From NCBI RefSeq assembly GCF_025143365.1, contig NZ_JALXPE010000048.1, forward strand, positions 1 through 29,199: DNA of 29,199 nucleotides, in the 5' to 3' direction. The position numbers were made by a program, and so were the translations under genes. Positions 6,295 through 13,308 of this stretch are shown here, piece after piece. This DNA is from Microbacterium sp. p3-SID336. Its GTDB lineage: Bacteria; Actinomycetota; Actinomycetes; Actinomycetales; Microbacteriaceae. The notes below the pieces were generated by a model that was not told the DNA's origin, searched no databases, and saw nothing but the letters and a program-made list of their open reading frames with translations. Position 1 is the first letter of the stretch. Every line of letters begins with the position of its first letter.

Positions 6295-7119
6295 TCACCG
6301 CTCGCGCGCGACCGCCCCCAGCACCAGCGCGATGTCGTCGTGCCGCTTGACCCGCGCGCGGTCGGGAGCCGCGCGTTCGCTGGCGCGGATCTCCTCGGCG
6401 ATCCGCGCCAGGTCCCCCGCCAGGGCGAGCCCCCCGAACCGGTCGAGACCGTGCGCGTCGAAGGACCGGAAGCCCCGGGTCCCGCCATCGGACGACGCCA
6501 CGACACCGGCGAGGTCGTCGAGCAACACGCGCCCCGTGACGGCCTCTGCGGCCGCCGCGGGATCGACGTGACAGCACCAGAAGCCGCCCGGGACGTTCCG
6601 CATCCGGTCGAGGGCGGCGAAGCGGACGCGCGCCTCCTCCGCCGCGTCGACCATGCGCCCACCGAGGACCTCGGCCGCTCCACGGTCCACGGCGTCGTCG
6701 ATACGCAGGTCGGTGATCTCGCGCACCTCGCCGTCTGCCATCACGAGCACGATCGAGGCGTCGGATAGCACCAGGTGATCGAGGGCGTCGCCGTCCACCC
6801 GCCATGCCGCGACGGTGCCGCTGGGCGACCCCGCTCCGAGGTCGCACATGTCGGAGTGGAGCGCCGCCACCGCGGCGATCGCGCCGGCCAGAGCATCGGT
6901 CATAGGCACCCGTCTGTCTTCCAGGCGATCACGGAACGCCTCGGCGAGCACGCGCGCGTACCAGGCGACGGAGTGTCGGCACCCCGCCCGCATGGACGCC
7001 GGGAGCCCTGCGCCGTCCACCACCACCGCGACGCCGGCGCCCAGGGCGATCGCGTCCTCGCTCTCCCGCCCCGGCTCGGCGGCGAGCGCGAACGTGCGGG
7101 GGTCGCTCATCGTCGGCAT
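6295..7119 (-). CDS. PP2C-type protein phosphatase
   Basis: This 274-residue soluble protein has PP2C hallmarks: ESEDAIALG and VVVDGAG at the start (metal-binding Asp/Gly), PSGTVAAWRV in the middle, GVVASSDGGTRGF, and a terminal KRHDDIALVLG that supplies the last metal-binding Asp. The usual DGMGG is reduced to DGAGL, so activity and metal load may differ from classical members. PP2C enzymes remove phosphate from Ser/Thr. No partner kinase is in the window. TAGGCT lies six bases upstream of ATG 7119, so it can be transcribed separately from the Lrp gene 36 bp upstream. Confidence 0.8.
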   Translation of the reverse strand: MPTMSDPRTFALAAEPGRESEDAIALGAGVAVVVDGAGLPASMRAGCRHSVAWYARVLAEAFRDRLEDRRVPMTDALAGAIAAVAALHSDMCDLGAGSPSGTVAAWRVDGDALDHLVLSDASIVLVMADGEVREITDLRIDDAVDRGAAEVLGGRMVDAAEEARVRFAALDRMRNVPGGFWCCHVDPAAAAEAVTGRVLLDDLAGVVASSDGGTRGFRSFDAHGLDRFGGLALAGDLARIAEEIRASERAAPDRARVKRHDDIALVLGAVARER

Positions 7120-7125
7120 GGCCGA

Positions 7126-7131
7126 AGCCTA
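7126..7131 (-). promoter_or_regulatory. Leaderless -10 element TAGGCT for the PP2C gene
   Basis: TAGGCT, then six bases, then ATG 7119 on the minus strand. It lies in the 36-bp gap after the Lrp gene and gives the phosphatase its own promoter. Confidence 0.65.
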
Positions 7132-7155
7132 CCGAGGCTAGTGCCGCCGACTCCC

Positions 7156-7611
7156 CTACTCCGCGGCGATGGGGATGATCGGGCGGTGCTCGTAATAGGT
7201 CTGCAGGACCACGGTCGTCCGGGTGCTCACGTTGGCGGCGAGACGCACATCGCGCACGAGCTCCTCCAGGGCGCGCGGCGACGGCACCCGCACGAACAGC
7301 ATGTAGCTGGCGTCGCCGGCGATGGAGTGGCACGCCTCGATCGCGTCCAGGTGCTCCAGGAGCTCGGGCGCGTTGTCGGGCTGCGCCGGGTCCAGCGGGG
7401 TGATCTCGATGAAGGCCGAGAGGGGCGTGCCCGCCTGCTCGGGGTCGAGGATCGCGCGGTAGCCCGTGATGACCCCGCGGGTCTCCAGCCGCCGCAGCCT
7501 GGACTGCACGGCGGACACGGACAGACCCACCGCCTCCGAGAGCTGGGCCAGCGTGGCACGGCCGTCGCGGGAGATCGCCGCCAGGATCGCGCGGTCGACA
7601 GAATCATCCAT
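7156..7611 (-). CDS. Lrp/AsnC-family transcriptional regulator
   Basis: This 151-residue regulator is of usual family length. The N-terminal helix-turn-helix is LDxAILAAI-like (VDRAILAAISRDGR) with SEAVGLSVSAVQSRLRRLE as recognition helix. The C-terminal RAM domain follows from about residue 65 (SAFIEITPL, SIAGDASYMLFVRVP) and binds small ligands, normally amino acids. ATG 7611 has TAATCT seven bases upstream, a leaderless promoter. It is divergent from the DUF6421 gene across 72 bp that hold an inverted repeat, so it probably regulates both that gene and itself. The effector is unknown. Confidence 0.92.
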   Translation of the reverse strand: MDDSVDRAILAAISRDGRATLAQLSEAVGLSVSAVQSRLRRLETRGVITGYRAILDPEQAGTPLSAFIEITPLDPAQPDNAPELLEHLDAIEACHSIAGDASYMLFVRVPSPRALEELVRDVRLAANVSTRTTVVLQTYYEHRPIIPIAAE

Positions 7612-7618
7612 AGCTGTA

Positions 7619-7624
7619 AGATTA
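7619..7624 (-). promoter_or_regulatory. Leaderless -10 element TAATCT for the Lrp gene
   Basis: On the minus strand TAATCT is followed by seven bases and ATG 7611, in an AT-rich patch. The candidate Lrp operator at 7632-7652 lies in the -35 region of this promoter. Confidence 0.65.
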
Positions 7625-7631
7625 TCGTCAG

Positions 7632-7652
7632 GATTCCGTTATCGCCGGAATC
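7632..7652. promoter_or_regulatory. Inverted repeat, candidate Lrp-type operator
   Basis: GATTCCG at 7632-7638 and CGGAATC at 7646-7652 are exact reverse complements with a 7-bp spacer. The repeat sits centrally between the divergent Lrp and DUF6421 genes, where Lrp-family proteins usually bind. Confidence 0.5.
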
Positions 7653-7683
7653 TTTCCGTTTTTCACTGCGATCGGAGGTCCCG

Positions 7684-9123
7684 ATGTCCCTCATCTCCGC
7701 CAACAGCTCCGCTGTCCAGGCCATCGTCGGCGAACCCGAGGTCGTCGAGGACGCCGCGGTCGCCGAGCAGTCCCCCGCCTGGAACCAGCTCAAGCAGGCC
7801 GCCATCGCGATCCGCGAACTGCAGGTGAAGGACGGCTCCATCCCGGAGGCCGCCCACCACGACGCCGCCCGCGAGCTCGTCGGCGCGATCACCGCCGCGA
7901 TCCGCGCGCTCGCTCCGGCCTTCCCCCACGACGCTGCGTACCTCACGGCCTCCGTCGCCGACTTCGAGCGCTGGGCGGAAGAGGGCTTCGGCGTGCCGGA
8001 CTTCCTCGACTCGCTCGTGGCGTTCCAGCCGCAGCAGCACCGCATCGACGGCATCCGGCACCTGGTCGTGTTCCCGATGTACACGCAGAACGGGTCGAGC
8101 GAGCGCCTCGTCGAGGCGCTGATCGTGGAGACCATCTGGCCGGAGTTCATCGCCGCACTCGAGGCGGGCGACTACGGCAACAAGCTGTTCGTCTCGCTGC
8201 GGCTGGTCGACTTCACGCCGGGCTACGACACAAACTCCGCGGTGCTGTTCCCGGAGACGGTGGCCATGCGCGAGATCCCGACGTTCACGTGGGGCGCGAT
8301 CTTCCAGGACCGCGAGGCCGCCCGCTACCGTCGCGTGGTCCGCGCGGCCGCCGAGATCACGAACCTCGACCTGCCGGAGCGCGCCGCCGCGATGCTCGAC
8401 GACCAGCAGATGGCGGAGAAGACGTTCGTGATGTGGGACATCATCCACGACCGCACCCACATGCGCGGCGACCTGCCGTTCGACCCGTTCATGATCAAGC
8501 AGCGCATGCCGTTCTTCCTCTACTCGCTGGAGGAGATGCGGTGCGACATGACCGCGTTCCGCGAGTCCGTGAAGATCGAACGCGCCCTCGCCGCGCGGGT
8601 CGAGGCCGGGGAGGAGCTCACCGCCACCGAGCGGGAGATGCACGACTACGCGCACCTCGTGCAGTACGCGGTGATCTTCGACCGCATCTTCCGCTTCGCG
8701 ATCACGGGCACCCGCACGCGCAACTACGACGCGGTCGGCGGCCAGCTGCTGTTCGCCTGGCTGCACCAGCGCGGCGTGCTGCACTGGACCGACACGGCCC
8801 TGGCGTTCGATTGGGACAGCGTGCCGGACGCGGTCGTGGCACTCGGCGATGCGATCGACGACCTGTACTGGCACTCCATCGACCGCCCGAAGGTGGCGCA
8901 CTGGCTGGCCGCCTACGAGCTGGTCCGCGGCACGCTCACCCCGCATCCCGCGTCGCAGTGGGCGCGCGGGCTGTCCGACGAGATCCTCGCCGGAGCGCCG
9001 AAGGGCTACACGGACGCCGTCATGGACGACGAGTTCCCGCTGTCGATGTTCTTCGAGACCCTCGACAAGAAGATGAAGCCGGTCATCGAGTCGACGGTGG
9101 GGATCCGCGGTACGGACGACTGA
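7684..9123 (+). CDS. DUF6421 protein, possible metalloenzyme
   Basis: This 479-residue soluble protein matches the actinobacterial DUF6421 family as I recall it; no function is assigned. GGAGGT four bases upstream fixes ATG 7684. Three motifs stand out: HDRTH at 255-259, EMRCD at 284-288 in SLEEMRCDMTAF, and HDYAH at 320-324. HxxxH with a downstream ExxxD resembles the gluzincin zinc site (HExxH plus ExxxD, as in thermolysin), here with Asp for the catalytic Glu. The second HDxxH would allow another metal. Conserved-looking stretches GYDTNSAVLFPE and GTRTRNYDAVGGQLLF surround the core. It has no signal peptide. The divergent Lrp gene suggests an amino-acid-related role; that is an inference. 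Confidence 0.83.
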   Translation: MSLISANSSAVQAIVGEPEVVEDAAVAEQSPAWNQLKQAAIAIRELQVKDGSIPEAAHHDAARELVGAITAAIRALAPAFPHDAAYLTASVADFERWAEEGFGVPDFLDSLVAFQPQQHRIDGIRHLVVFPMYTQNGSSERLVEALIVETIWPEFIAALEAGDYGNKLFVSLRLVDFTPGYDTNSAVLFPETVAMREIPTFTWGAIFQDREAARYRRVVRAAAEITNLDLPERAAAMLDDQQMAEKTFVMWDIIHDRTHMRGDLPFDPFMIKQRMPFFLYSLEEMRCDMTAFRESVKIERALAARVEAGEELTATEREMHDYAHLVQYAVIFDRIFRFAITGTRTRNYDAVGGQLLFAWLHQRGVLHWTDTALAFDWDSVPDAVVALGDAIDDLYWHSIDRPKVAHWLAAYELVRGTLTPHPASQWARGLSDEILAGAPKGYTDAVMDDEFPLSMFFETLDKKMKPVIESTVGIRGTDD

Positions 9124-9157
9124 TCCGCGCCGCTTCGTTGTGACGCTGGGGCGCACA

Positions 9158-9202
9158 GCTTCTGCGGCCGGAGACCCGGGTGGCGGGTCCGGCCGCAGAA
9201 GC
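9158..9202. terminator. 15-bp perfect hairpin after the DUF6421 gene
   Basis: The 15-base arms at 9158-9172 and 9188-9202 are exact reverse complements (GCTTCTGCGGCCGGA and its complement) around a 15-nt loop. It begins 35 bp past the DUF6421 stop. No T-run follows, which is common for GC-rich terminators. The right arm ends only five bases before the next gene's ribosome site, so it could also influence SDR translation. Confidence 0.7.
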
Positions 9203-9219
9203 ATCTCGGGAGGAAGAGA

Positions 9220-9891
9220 GTGGACCGCATGACCGATTCGCTTCCCGCGGGAGCGCGCGACCGCCGCGTGCTCCTCGCCGGCGCCACCAGCGGTGCGGGG
9301 CTGGCTGCCACGCGGGCTCTTGTCGAGGCGGGCGCCACCGTGATCGCGACCGGCCGCTCGCGGGACCGCCTCGACCTTCTGGCGGAGGCCGGAGCGCGGG
9401 TCGAGGTGGCCGACGCCACCGCTCTCGATGACATGAGCGCCCTCGCGGCACGGCTCGGTGTCGTGGACGCCGTCGTCCCGCTGGTGGGCGGCTGGCGCGG
9501 CGGCGGCGGGCTCGCCGGGCAGAGCGACGACGACTTCCACGCGCTGCTTCCTGCCCTGGAGGCGGTGCGCGCCACCAGTCGGGCGTTCGACGCCGCACTG
9601 CGCGCCTCGCCGGCGGGACGTTTCGCGATCGTGTCCTCGACGGCCGTCGCTCGGCCCCTCGCGGGCGGTGCGAACTATGCCGCGGTGAAGGCGGCGAGCG
9701 AGGCCTGGACCCGGGCGGTCGCCCAGGGCTTCGCCAAGGCCGCGAGGGAGGCGGAACAGCCGCTGCGGGCGGCGGCGGTCGTGCTCCGTGCGAAGGCGCT
9801 CGATCCGGGCGCCCTTGCGGCTCGTCTTGTACGGCTGTGGGACGACGACGCCTCCACGCTCAACGACAGCATCCTCGACCTCGACGGCTGA
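9220..9891 (+). CDS. Short-chain dehydrogenase/reductase
   Basis: This 223-residue classical SDR has the Rossmann glycine motif GATSGAGLAA near residue 21, VIATGRSRDRL suggesting an NADP-type second strand (Arg after the Gly), a catalytic Ser in IVSSTAV and Tyr/Lys in NYAAVKAA. The NNAG region is replaced by PLVGGWRGGGG. It is slightly short for the family because the C-terminal substrate loop is reduced; the substrate is unknown. GTG 9220 has GGGAGG six bases upstream; the ATG at 9229 is the alternative but is too far from that site. It follows a strong hairpin and converges on the MFS gene. Confidence 0.85.
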   Translation: MDRMTDSLPAGARDRRVLLAGATSGAGLAATRALVEAGATVIATGRSRDRLDLLAEAGARVEVADATALDDMSALAARLGVVDAVVPLVGGWRGGGGLAGQSDDDFHALLPALEAVRATSRAFDAALRASPAGRFAIVSSTAVARPLAGGANYAAVKAASEAWTRAVAQGFAKAAREAEQPLRAAAVVLRAKALDPGALAARLVRLWDDDASTLNDSILDLDG

Positions 9892-9906
9892 CCCGCGGGG
9901 CTCGGG

Positions 9907-9981
9907 CTCAGCGCGGGACCGCTCAGCCCGGGACCGCTCAGCGCCGAACTCCTCAGCGCGGGACCGCTCAGCGCCGCTCGG
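9907..9981. repeat. 15-bp tandem repeat carrying five in-frame stop codons
   Basis: Five 15-bp units begin at 9907, 9922, 9937, 9952 and 9967, most reading CTCAGCGCGGGACCG with changes in the third and fifth. The MFS stop codon (minus strand TGA, 9970-9968) lies in the last unit. Because the period is a multiple of three, TGA recurs in the same frame at 9953, 9938, 9923 and 9908. The array fills the gap between convergent stops. Confidence 0.9.
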
Positions 9982-11470
9982 GAGGCATCCCGGGGACGAC
10001 GGGAGGCGCGTCGACCGCGCGAGTCTGCGATCCGTCCGTCTGCGATCCGTCCGTCTGTGACCGGTCCGTCTGTGACCGGTCCGTCTCCGCCTCGGCGGTC
10101 TCCGCGGCGTCCGCCTCCCTCTCGGCGTCCGTTCCCGCCTCGGCGTCCGGCGCGGGGTCCGGTGCGGACGCGTACAGCTCGGTGAGGCGACGGTACGACC
10201 GCGTGAAGAATGCGAGCGTCGCGGCCACGACCATGACGAGCCCGGCGAACAGGCAGATCAGCGCGATGCCCCGCGCCTCGCCCTCGCCGAGCAGCCACCC
10301 CCACTGCCGCTGCCCCTCGGCCGTGTCCATGTAGGGGATCACGAAGAACTCGGCGATGGGTGCGATCAGGAACGCCGTGATCGGGGCGGCCGCCGCCTCC
10401 ATCGCCGCCGCGGTGCCGAACACCCGTCCCTGACGCGCGAACGGCACCACCTTCTGGATCACGGTCTGCTCCGCCGCCTCGACAGGAGGGACGAGCGCCA
10501 TGTACACCCACATGCCGAGCACATACAGCGGCCACCACTCGCGCAGCATGAACACCGAGCCCAGCAGCCCCATCGCGATCACGACGAGCAGCATCGTGCG
10601 CACCGGCTTCTTCCCGAGGCCGAACTTCGCCACCAGCCCGCCGCCGATGAGGAACCCGGTCGAGGCGAAAGCGAGCGCGAAGCCCCACATCTGCGCGTCG
10701 AACAGGGTCAGCCCGTAGGGGTCCATGAGCGCCATGTAGACGCCGCCGATGAGGTTGTTGAACGTGGAGAAGATGATGAGCGCGAACAGTCCGGGCGCGA
10801 GCCGGATCGCCTGCACACTGCCGCGGAAGTCGATCGCGCTCTTCGCCTCAGGGTCGACCTCGGGCTCGGCCTCGGGGATGCGGATGAACAGCAAATGCGC
10901 GAACGTGAGCGCCATCGCCACGATCGCGATCCCGAGGGTCCAGCCCATCCCGAGGAAGCCGATCGACAGCCCCGAGAACACGCTCGTCACCAGGAAGGCG
11001 ATGCCCTGCACCGTGCCGACCAGGCCGTTGGCGTTCGCGCGCTTCTCCTCCGGGACCAGCAGGGTGACGGTCGTGGACAGCGCGATGTTGCGCAGCTGTT
11101 CGATCACGCCGCCGAACAGGATGATGCCGGAGAACAGCCAGAACCACGGCCCGCCCAGGTCGAGCAGCGCCGCCTCGGGCTGCCAGACGTAGAGCACTCC
11201 CGCGATGAGGAACGCCACCGCGGAGATGACGCTGGACAGCAACATGACCCGGTGCTTGCGGTGCCGGTCGACGAGGGTGCCGAAGAACATCGCGAAGAAC
11301 GCGACGAAGAGCATGTACGCGCCGCCGATGATGCCGGTGGCGAGCACCGACTGCGTCTCGATGTAGACCCAGAACGTGAGCGCGAACCAGAGGAAGCTCG
11401 TCGTCACGTTGGCGATCAGCGTGTTGACGAGGACGTTCGCGAAGGCCGTCTTGGCCGCGGTGCGCTCCAT
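9968..11470 (-). CDS. MFS transporter, probable efflux type
   Basis: This 500-residue polytopic membrane protein has about 12 helices. The cytoplasmic loop after helix 2 has the MFS motif TLVDRHRKHRVMLLSSV, and the central loop is VDPEAKSAIDFRGSVQAIRL. The overall layout is that of the MefA/EntS-like exporters; the substrate is unknown. I set the start at ATG 11470 because TACCCT lies seven bases upstream and the family begins there; an in-frame GTG at 11512 would add 14 residues. The tail is acidic (about DAEAGTDAEREADAAET) and then a tandem TDRSQ/TDGSQ repeat, ending near a repeat-borne stop. It is divergent from the threonine aldolase gene. Confidence 0.88.
   Translation of the reverse strand: MERTAAKTAFANVLVNTLIANVTTSFLWFALTFWVYIETQSVLATGIIGGAYMLFVAFFAMFFGTLVDRHRKHRVMLLSSVISAVAFLIAGVLYVWQPEAALLDLGGPWFWLFSGIILFGGVIEQLRNIALSTTVTLLVPEEKRANANGLVGTVQGIAFLVTSVFSGLSIGFLGMGWTLGIAIVAMALTFAHLLFIRIPEAEPEVDPEAKSAIDFRGSVQAIRLAPGLFALIIFSTFNNLIGGVYMALMDPYGLTLFDAQMWGFALAFASTGFLIGGGLVAKFGLGKKPVRTMLLVVIAMGLLGSVFMLREWWPLYVLGMWVYMALVPPVEAAEQTVIQKVVPFARQGRVFGTAAAMEAAAAPITAFLIAPIAEFFVIPYMDTAEGQRQWGWLLGEGEARGIALICLFAGLVMVVAATLAFFTRSYRRLTELYASAPDPAPDAEAGTDAEREADAAETAEAETDRSQTDRSQTDGSQTDGSQTRAVDAPPVVPGMPPERR
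10023..10082 (-). repeat. 15-bp tandem repeat coding for TDRSQ/TDGSQ
   Basis: Four 15-bp units start at 10023, 10038, 10053 and 10068. The first two are identical (GTCTGCGATCCGTCC) and the last two are identical (GTCTGTGACCGGTCC), suggesting two successive duplications. On the minus strand they encode the hydrophilic repeat at the end of the MFS protein. Confidence 0.92.
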
Positions 11471-11477
11471 GGGTTCG

Positions 11478-11483
11478 AGGGTA
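11478..11483 (-). promoter_or_regulatory. Leaderless -10 element TACCCT for the MFS gene
   Basis: On the minus strand TACCCT is followed by seven bases and ATG 11470. It decides the start in favour of MERTAAKTAF over the upstream GTG at 11512. Confidence 0.6.
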
Positions 11484-11538
11484 GGGGTGGGCTCCGACAT
11501 TCGGTAGGGCACCTTGGATCCGCGGTCGGCAGGACGAT

Positions 11539-11544
11539 TAGGCT
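11539..11544 (+). promoter_or_regulatory. Leaderless -10 element TAGGCT for the aldolase gene
   Basis: TAGGCT, then six bases, then GTG 11551. No Shine-Dalgarno sequence is present. It is divergent from the MFS promoter 56 bp away. Confidence 0.65.
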
Positions 11545-11550
11545 TGTCCG

Positions 11551-12618
11551 GTGAGCATCCCCCACGACCCCGCCATCCGGGGCTTCGCCAGCGACAACTA
11601 CTCCGGCATCCACCCCGAGGTCCTCGCGGCCATCGCCGCCGCCAACGGAGGCCACCAGGTGGCGTACGGCGAAGACGCCTACACCGCCCGGCTCCAGGAG
11701 GTCTTCCAGGCGCACTTCGGCGAGGGCGTCCAGGCGTTCCCCGTGTTCAACGGCACCGGAGCCAACGTGACGGGGCTGCAGTCGATGCTGCCGCGGTGGG
11801 GGGCCGTGATCGCGGCGTCCACGGCCCACATCAACGTCGACGAGGGCGGCGCCCCGGAGAAGATCGGCGGCTTCAAGCTGCTCACCGTCCCCACCGAGGA
11901 CGGCAAGCTCACGCCCGAGCTGATCGACACCGAGGCCTGGGGCTGGGGCGACGAGCACCGCGCGCAGCCGCTTGTCGTGTCGATCACGCAGTCCACCGAG
12001 CTCGGCACCCTCTACACCGTCGACGAGATCCGCACCATCGCCGAGCACGTGCACGAACGCGGCATGAAGCTTCACCTCGACGGCGCCCGGCTCTCCAACG
12101 CCGCCGCGGCCCTCGACCTGCCGCTGCGCGCGTTCACGCGCGACGTCGGCGTGGACGTGCTCACGTTCGGCGGCACCAAGAACGGCGCCATGCTCGGCGA
12201 GGCGATCGTGGTGCTGAACCCGGACGCGGCGGAGGGCCTGCCGTACGCGCGCAAGTTCAACATGCAGCTCTCCTCCAAGATGCGCTTCGTGTCGGCGCAG
12301 CTCATCGCGCTGCTGGAGGGCGACCTGTGGCTGCGCAACGCCCGTCACGCGAACGCCATGGCCGGCCGCCTGCGCGCCCGCATCGAAGAGGGACTCGCGG
12401 CCGGCTCGATCGCGGGCGTCGGCTTCACGCAGCCCACACAGGCGAACGGGGTCTTCGCGACCCTTCCGGAGGGCGTCGCCGACCAGCTGCGAGACGTGTT
12501 CCGCTTCTACGACTGGGACGCGTCGCGCCGCGAGGTGCGGTGGATGTGCGGCTTCGACACGGAGGAGTCCGACGTGGACGCGTTCGTGGCGGCGCTCTCG
12601 CGCCTCACCACCGCCTGA
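11551..12618 (+). CDS. ltaE: Low-specificity L-threonine aldolase
   Basis: This 355-residue PLP-dependent fold-type I enzyme cleaves L-threonine or allo-threonine to glycine and acetaldehyde. Evidence includes FASDNYSGIHPEV at the N-terminus, the cofactor region FNGTGANVTGLQ, STAHINVDEGGAPEKIGG, LHLDGARLSNAA with the PLP-binding Asp, and FGGTKNGAMLGEA with the Schiff-base Lys near residue 210. Length is normal for the family. The GTG start is set by the leaderless -10 at 11539. Some close homologues are annotated as beta-eliminating lyases, but the motifs favour aldolase. It converges with the Nudix gene, only 12 bp apart. Confidence 0.93.
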   Translation: MSIPHDPAIRGFASDNYSGIHPEVLAAIAAANGGHQVAYGEDAYTARLQEVFQAHFGEGVQAFPVFNGTGANVTGLQSMLPRWGAVIAASTAHINVDEGGAPEKIGGFKLLTVPTEDGKLTPELIDTEAWGWGDEHRAQPLVVSITQSTELGTLYTVDEIRTIAEHVHERGMKLHLDGARLSNAAAALDLPLRAFTRDVGVDVLTFGGTKNGAMLGEAIVVLNPDAAEGLPYARKFNMQLSSKMRFVSAQLIALLEGDLWLRNARHANAMAGRLRARIEEGLAAGSIAGVGFTQPTQANGVFATLPEGVADQLRDVFRFYDWDASRREVRWMCGFDTEESDVDAFVAALSRLTTA

Positions 12619-12630
12619 GCCGCACCCGCG

Positions 12631-13236
12631 TCAGCGCAGGAGACCCAGGCTGGCGAGGGCGTGGCGGATCAGCGTGCCGCGCCCACCCTCCATCTCGGCG
12701 GCGACGGCGTCGGACGCGGCGGCCTCCGGAGAGAACCACGTCACCTCGAGAGCGTCCTGACGCGGTTCGCACGTGCCCGTCACGGGGACGACGAAGGCGA
12801 GAGACACGGCGTGCTGCCGGTCGTCGTGGTACGCACTGACACCGGGAAGCGGGAAGTACTCCGCGACCGTGAACGGCAGCGGCTGCGGCGGCAGCAGCGG
12901 GAACGCCATCGGCCCCAGGTCGTTCTCGACATGGCGGAACAGCGCATCGCGGATGGTCTCGCCGAAGCGCACACGCCCGGAGACGATCGTGCGGGTCATC
13001 TCCCCCAGCGGCGTCGACCGCAGCAGGACACCGATCTCGGTCACCTGGCCCGAGCCGTCGGTGCGCACGGGGATCGCCTCCACGTAGAGCATCGGCAGCC
13101 GTCGACGGGCCTCCTCGAGCTCGACGTCGCTGAGCCAGCCGGGGTTCGCGCCCGGCACCGGCGGGTTCGCATCGGGGAACGAGCCGAGACCCTCGTCGTC
13201 GGGCTCAGGATCGGGATCGGGTGTGCGCACCGCCAT
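12631..13236 (-). CDS. Nudix-related protein of the DUF4916 type
   Basis: This 201-residue soluble protein has WLSDVELEEARRRLPMLYVEAIPV, then GVLLRSTP, the Nudix-box region GRVRFGETIRDALFRHVEND, and PFTVAEYFPLPGVSAYHDDRQHAVSLAFVVPVTGTC. This layout fits actinobacterial DUF4916/Nudix proteins. The Nudix box is degenerate: G-x5-E is intact, but REUxEE is RHVEND, with His for the first Glu and Asn/Asp for the last pair. Hydrolase activity is therefore doubtful. ATG 13236 has AAAGGA close upstream and a TAGAAA hexamer at -10 spacing, so either leadered or leaderless initiation is possible. It is divergent from the carboxylesterase. Confidence 0.82.
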   Translation of the reverse strand: MAVRTPDPDPEPDDEGLGSFPDANPPVPGANPGWLSDVELEEARRRLPMLYVEAIPVRTDGSGQVTEIGVLLRSTPLGEMTRTIVSGRVRFGETIRDALFRHVENDLGPMAFPLLPPQPLPFTVAEYFPLPGVSAYHDDRQHAVSLAFVVPVTGTCEPRQDALEVTWFSPEAAASDAVAAEMEGGRGTLIRHALASLGLLR

Positions 13237-13296
13237 GGGTCCTTTCTACCAGCCGCCCTCGCGGATGCCCACCGATGGCGCGTCGGCGGTGCCTGG

Positions 13297-13302
13297 CAGG
13301 AT
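13297..13302 (+). promoter_or_regulatory. Putative -10 CAGGAT for the carboxylesterase
   Basis: CAGGAT, six bases (GACGGT), then GTG 13309. The same ten bases GGATGACGGT precede the start of the histidine kinase gene at 28509 on the minus strand. Confidence 0.5.
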
Positions 13303-13308
13303 GACGGT

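Noticed and set aside
5323..6768. 481-codon plus-strand frame overlapping the ArsR-type gene and continuing past it
   Set aside because: Arg/Ala/Gly-rich shadow in another frame; the real frame ends at 6181 with a complete winged helix.
9907..10082. CRISPR-like array
   Set aside because: Units are 15 bp and directly abutting, without spacers, and part of them are coding, so these are simple tandem repeats.
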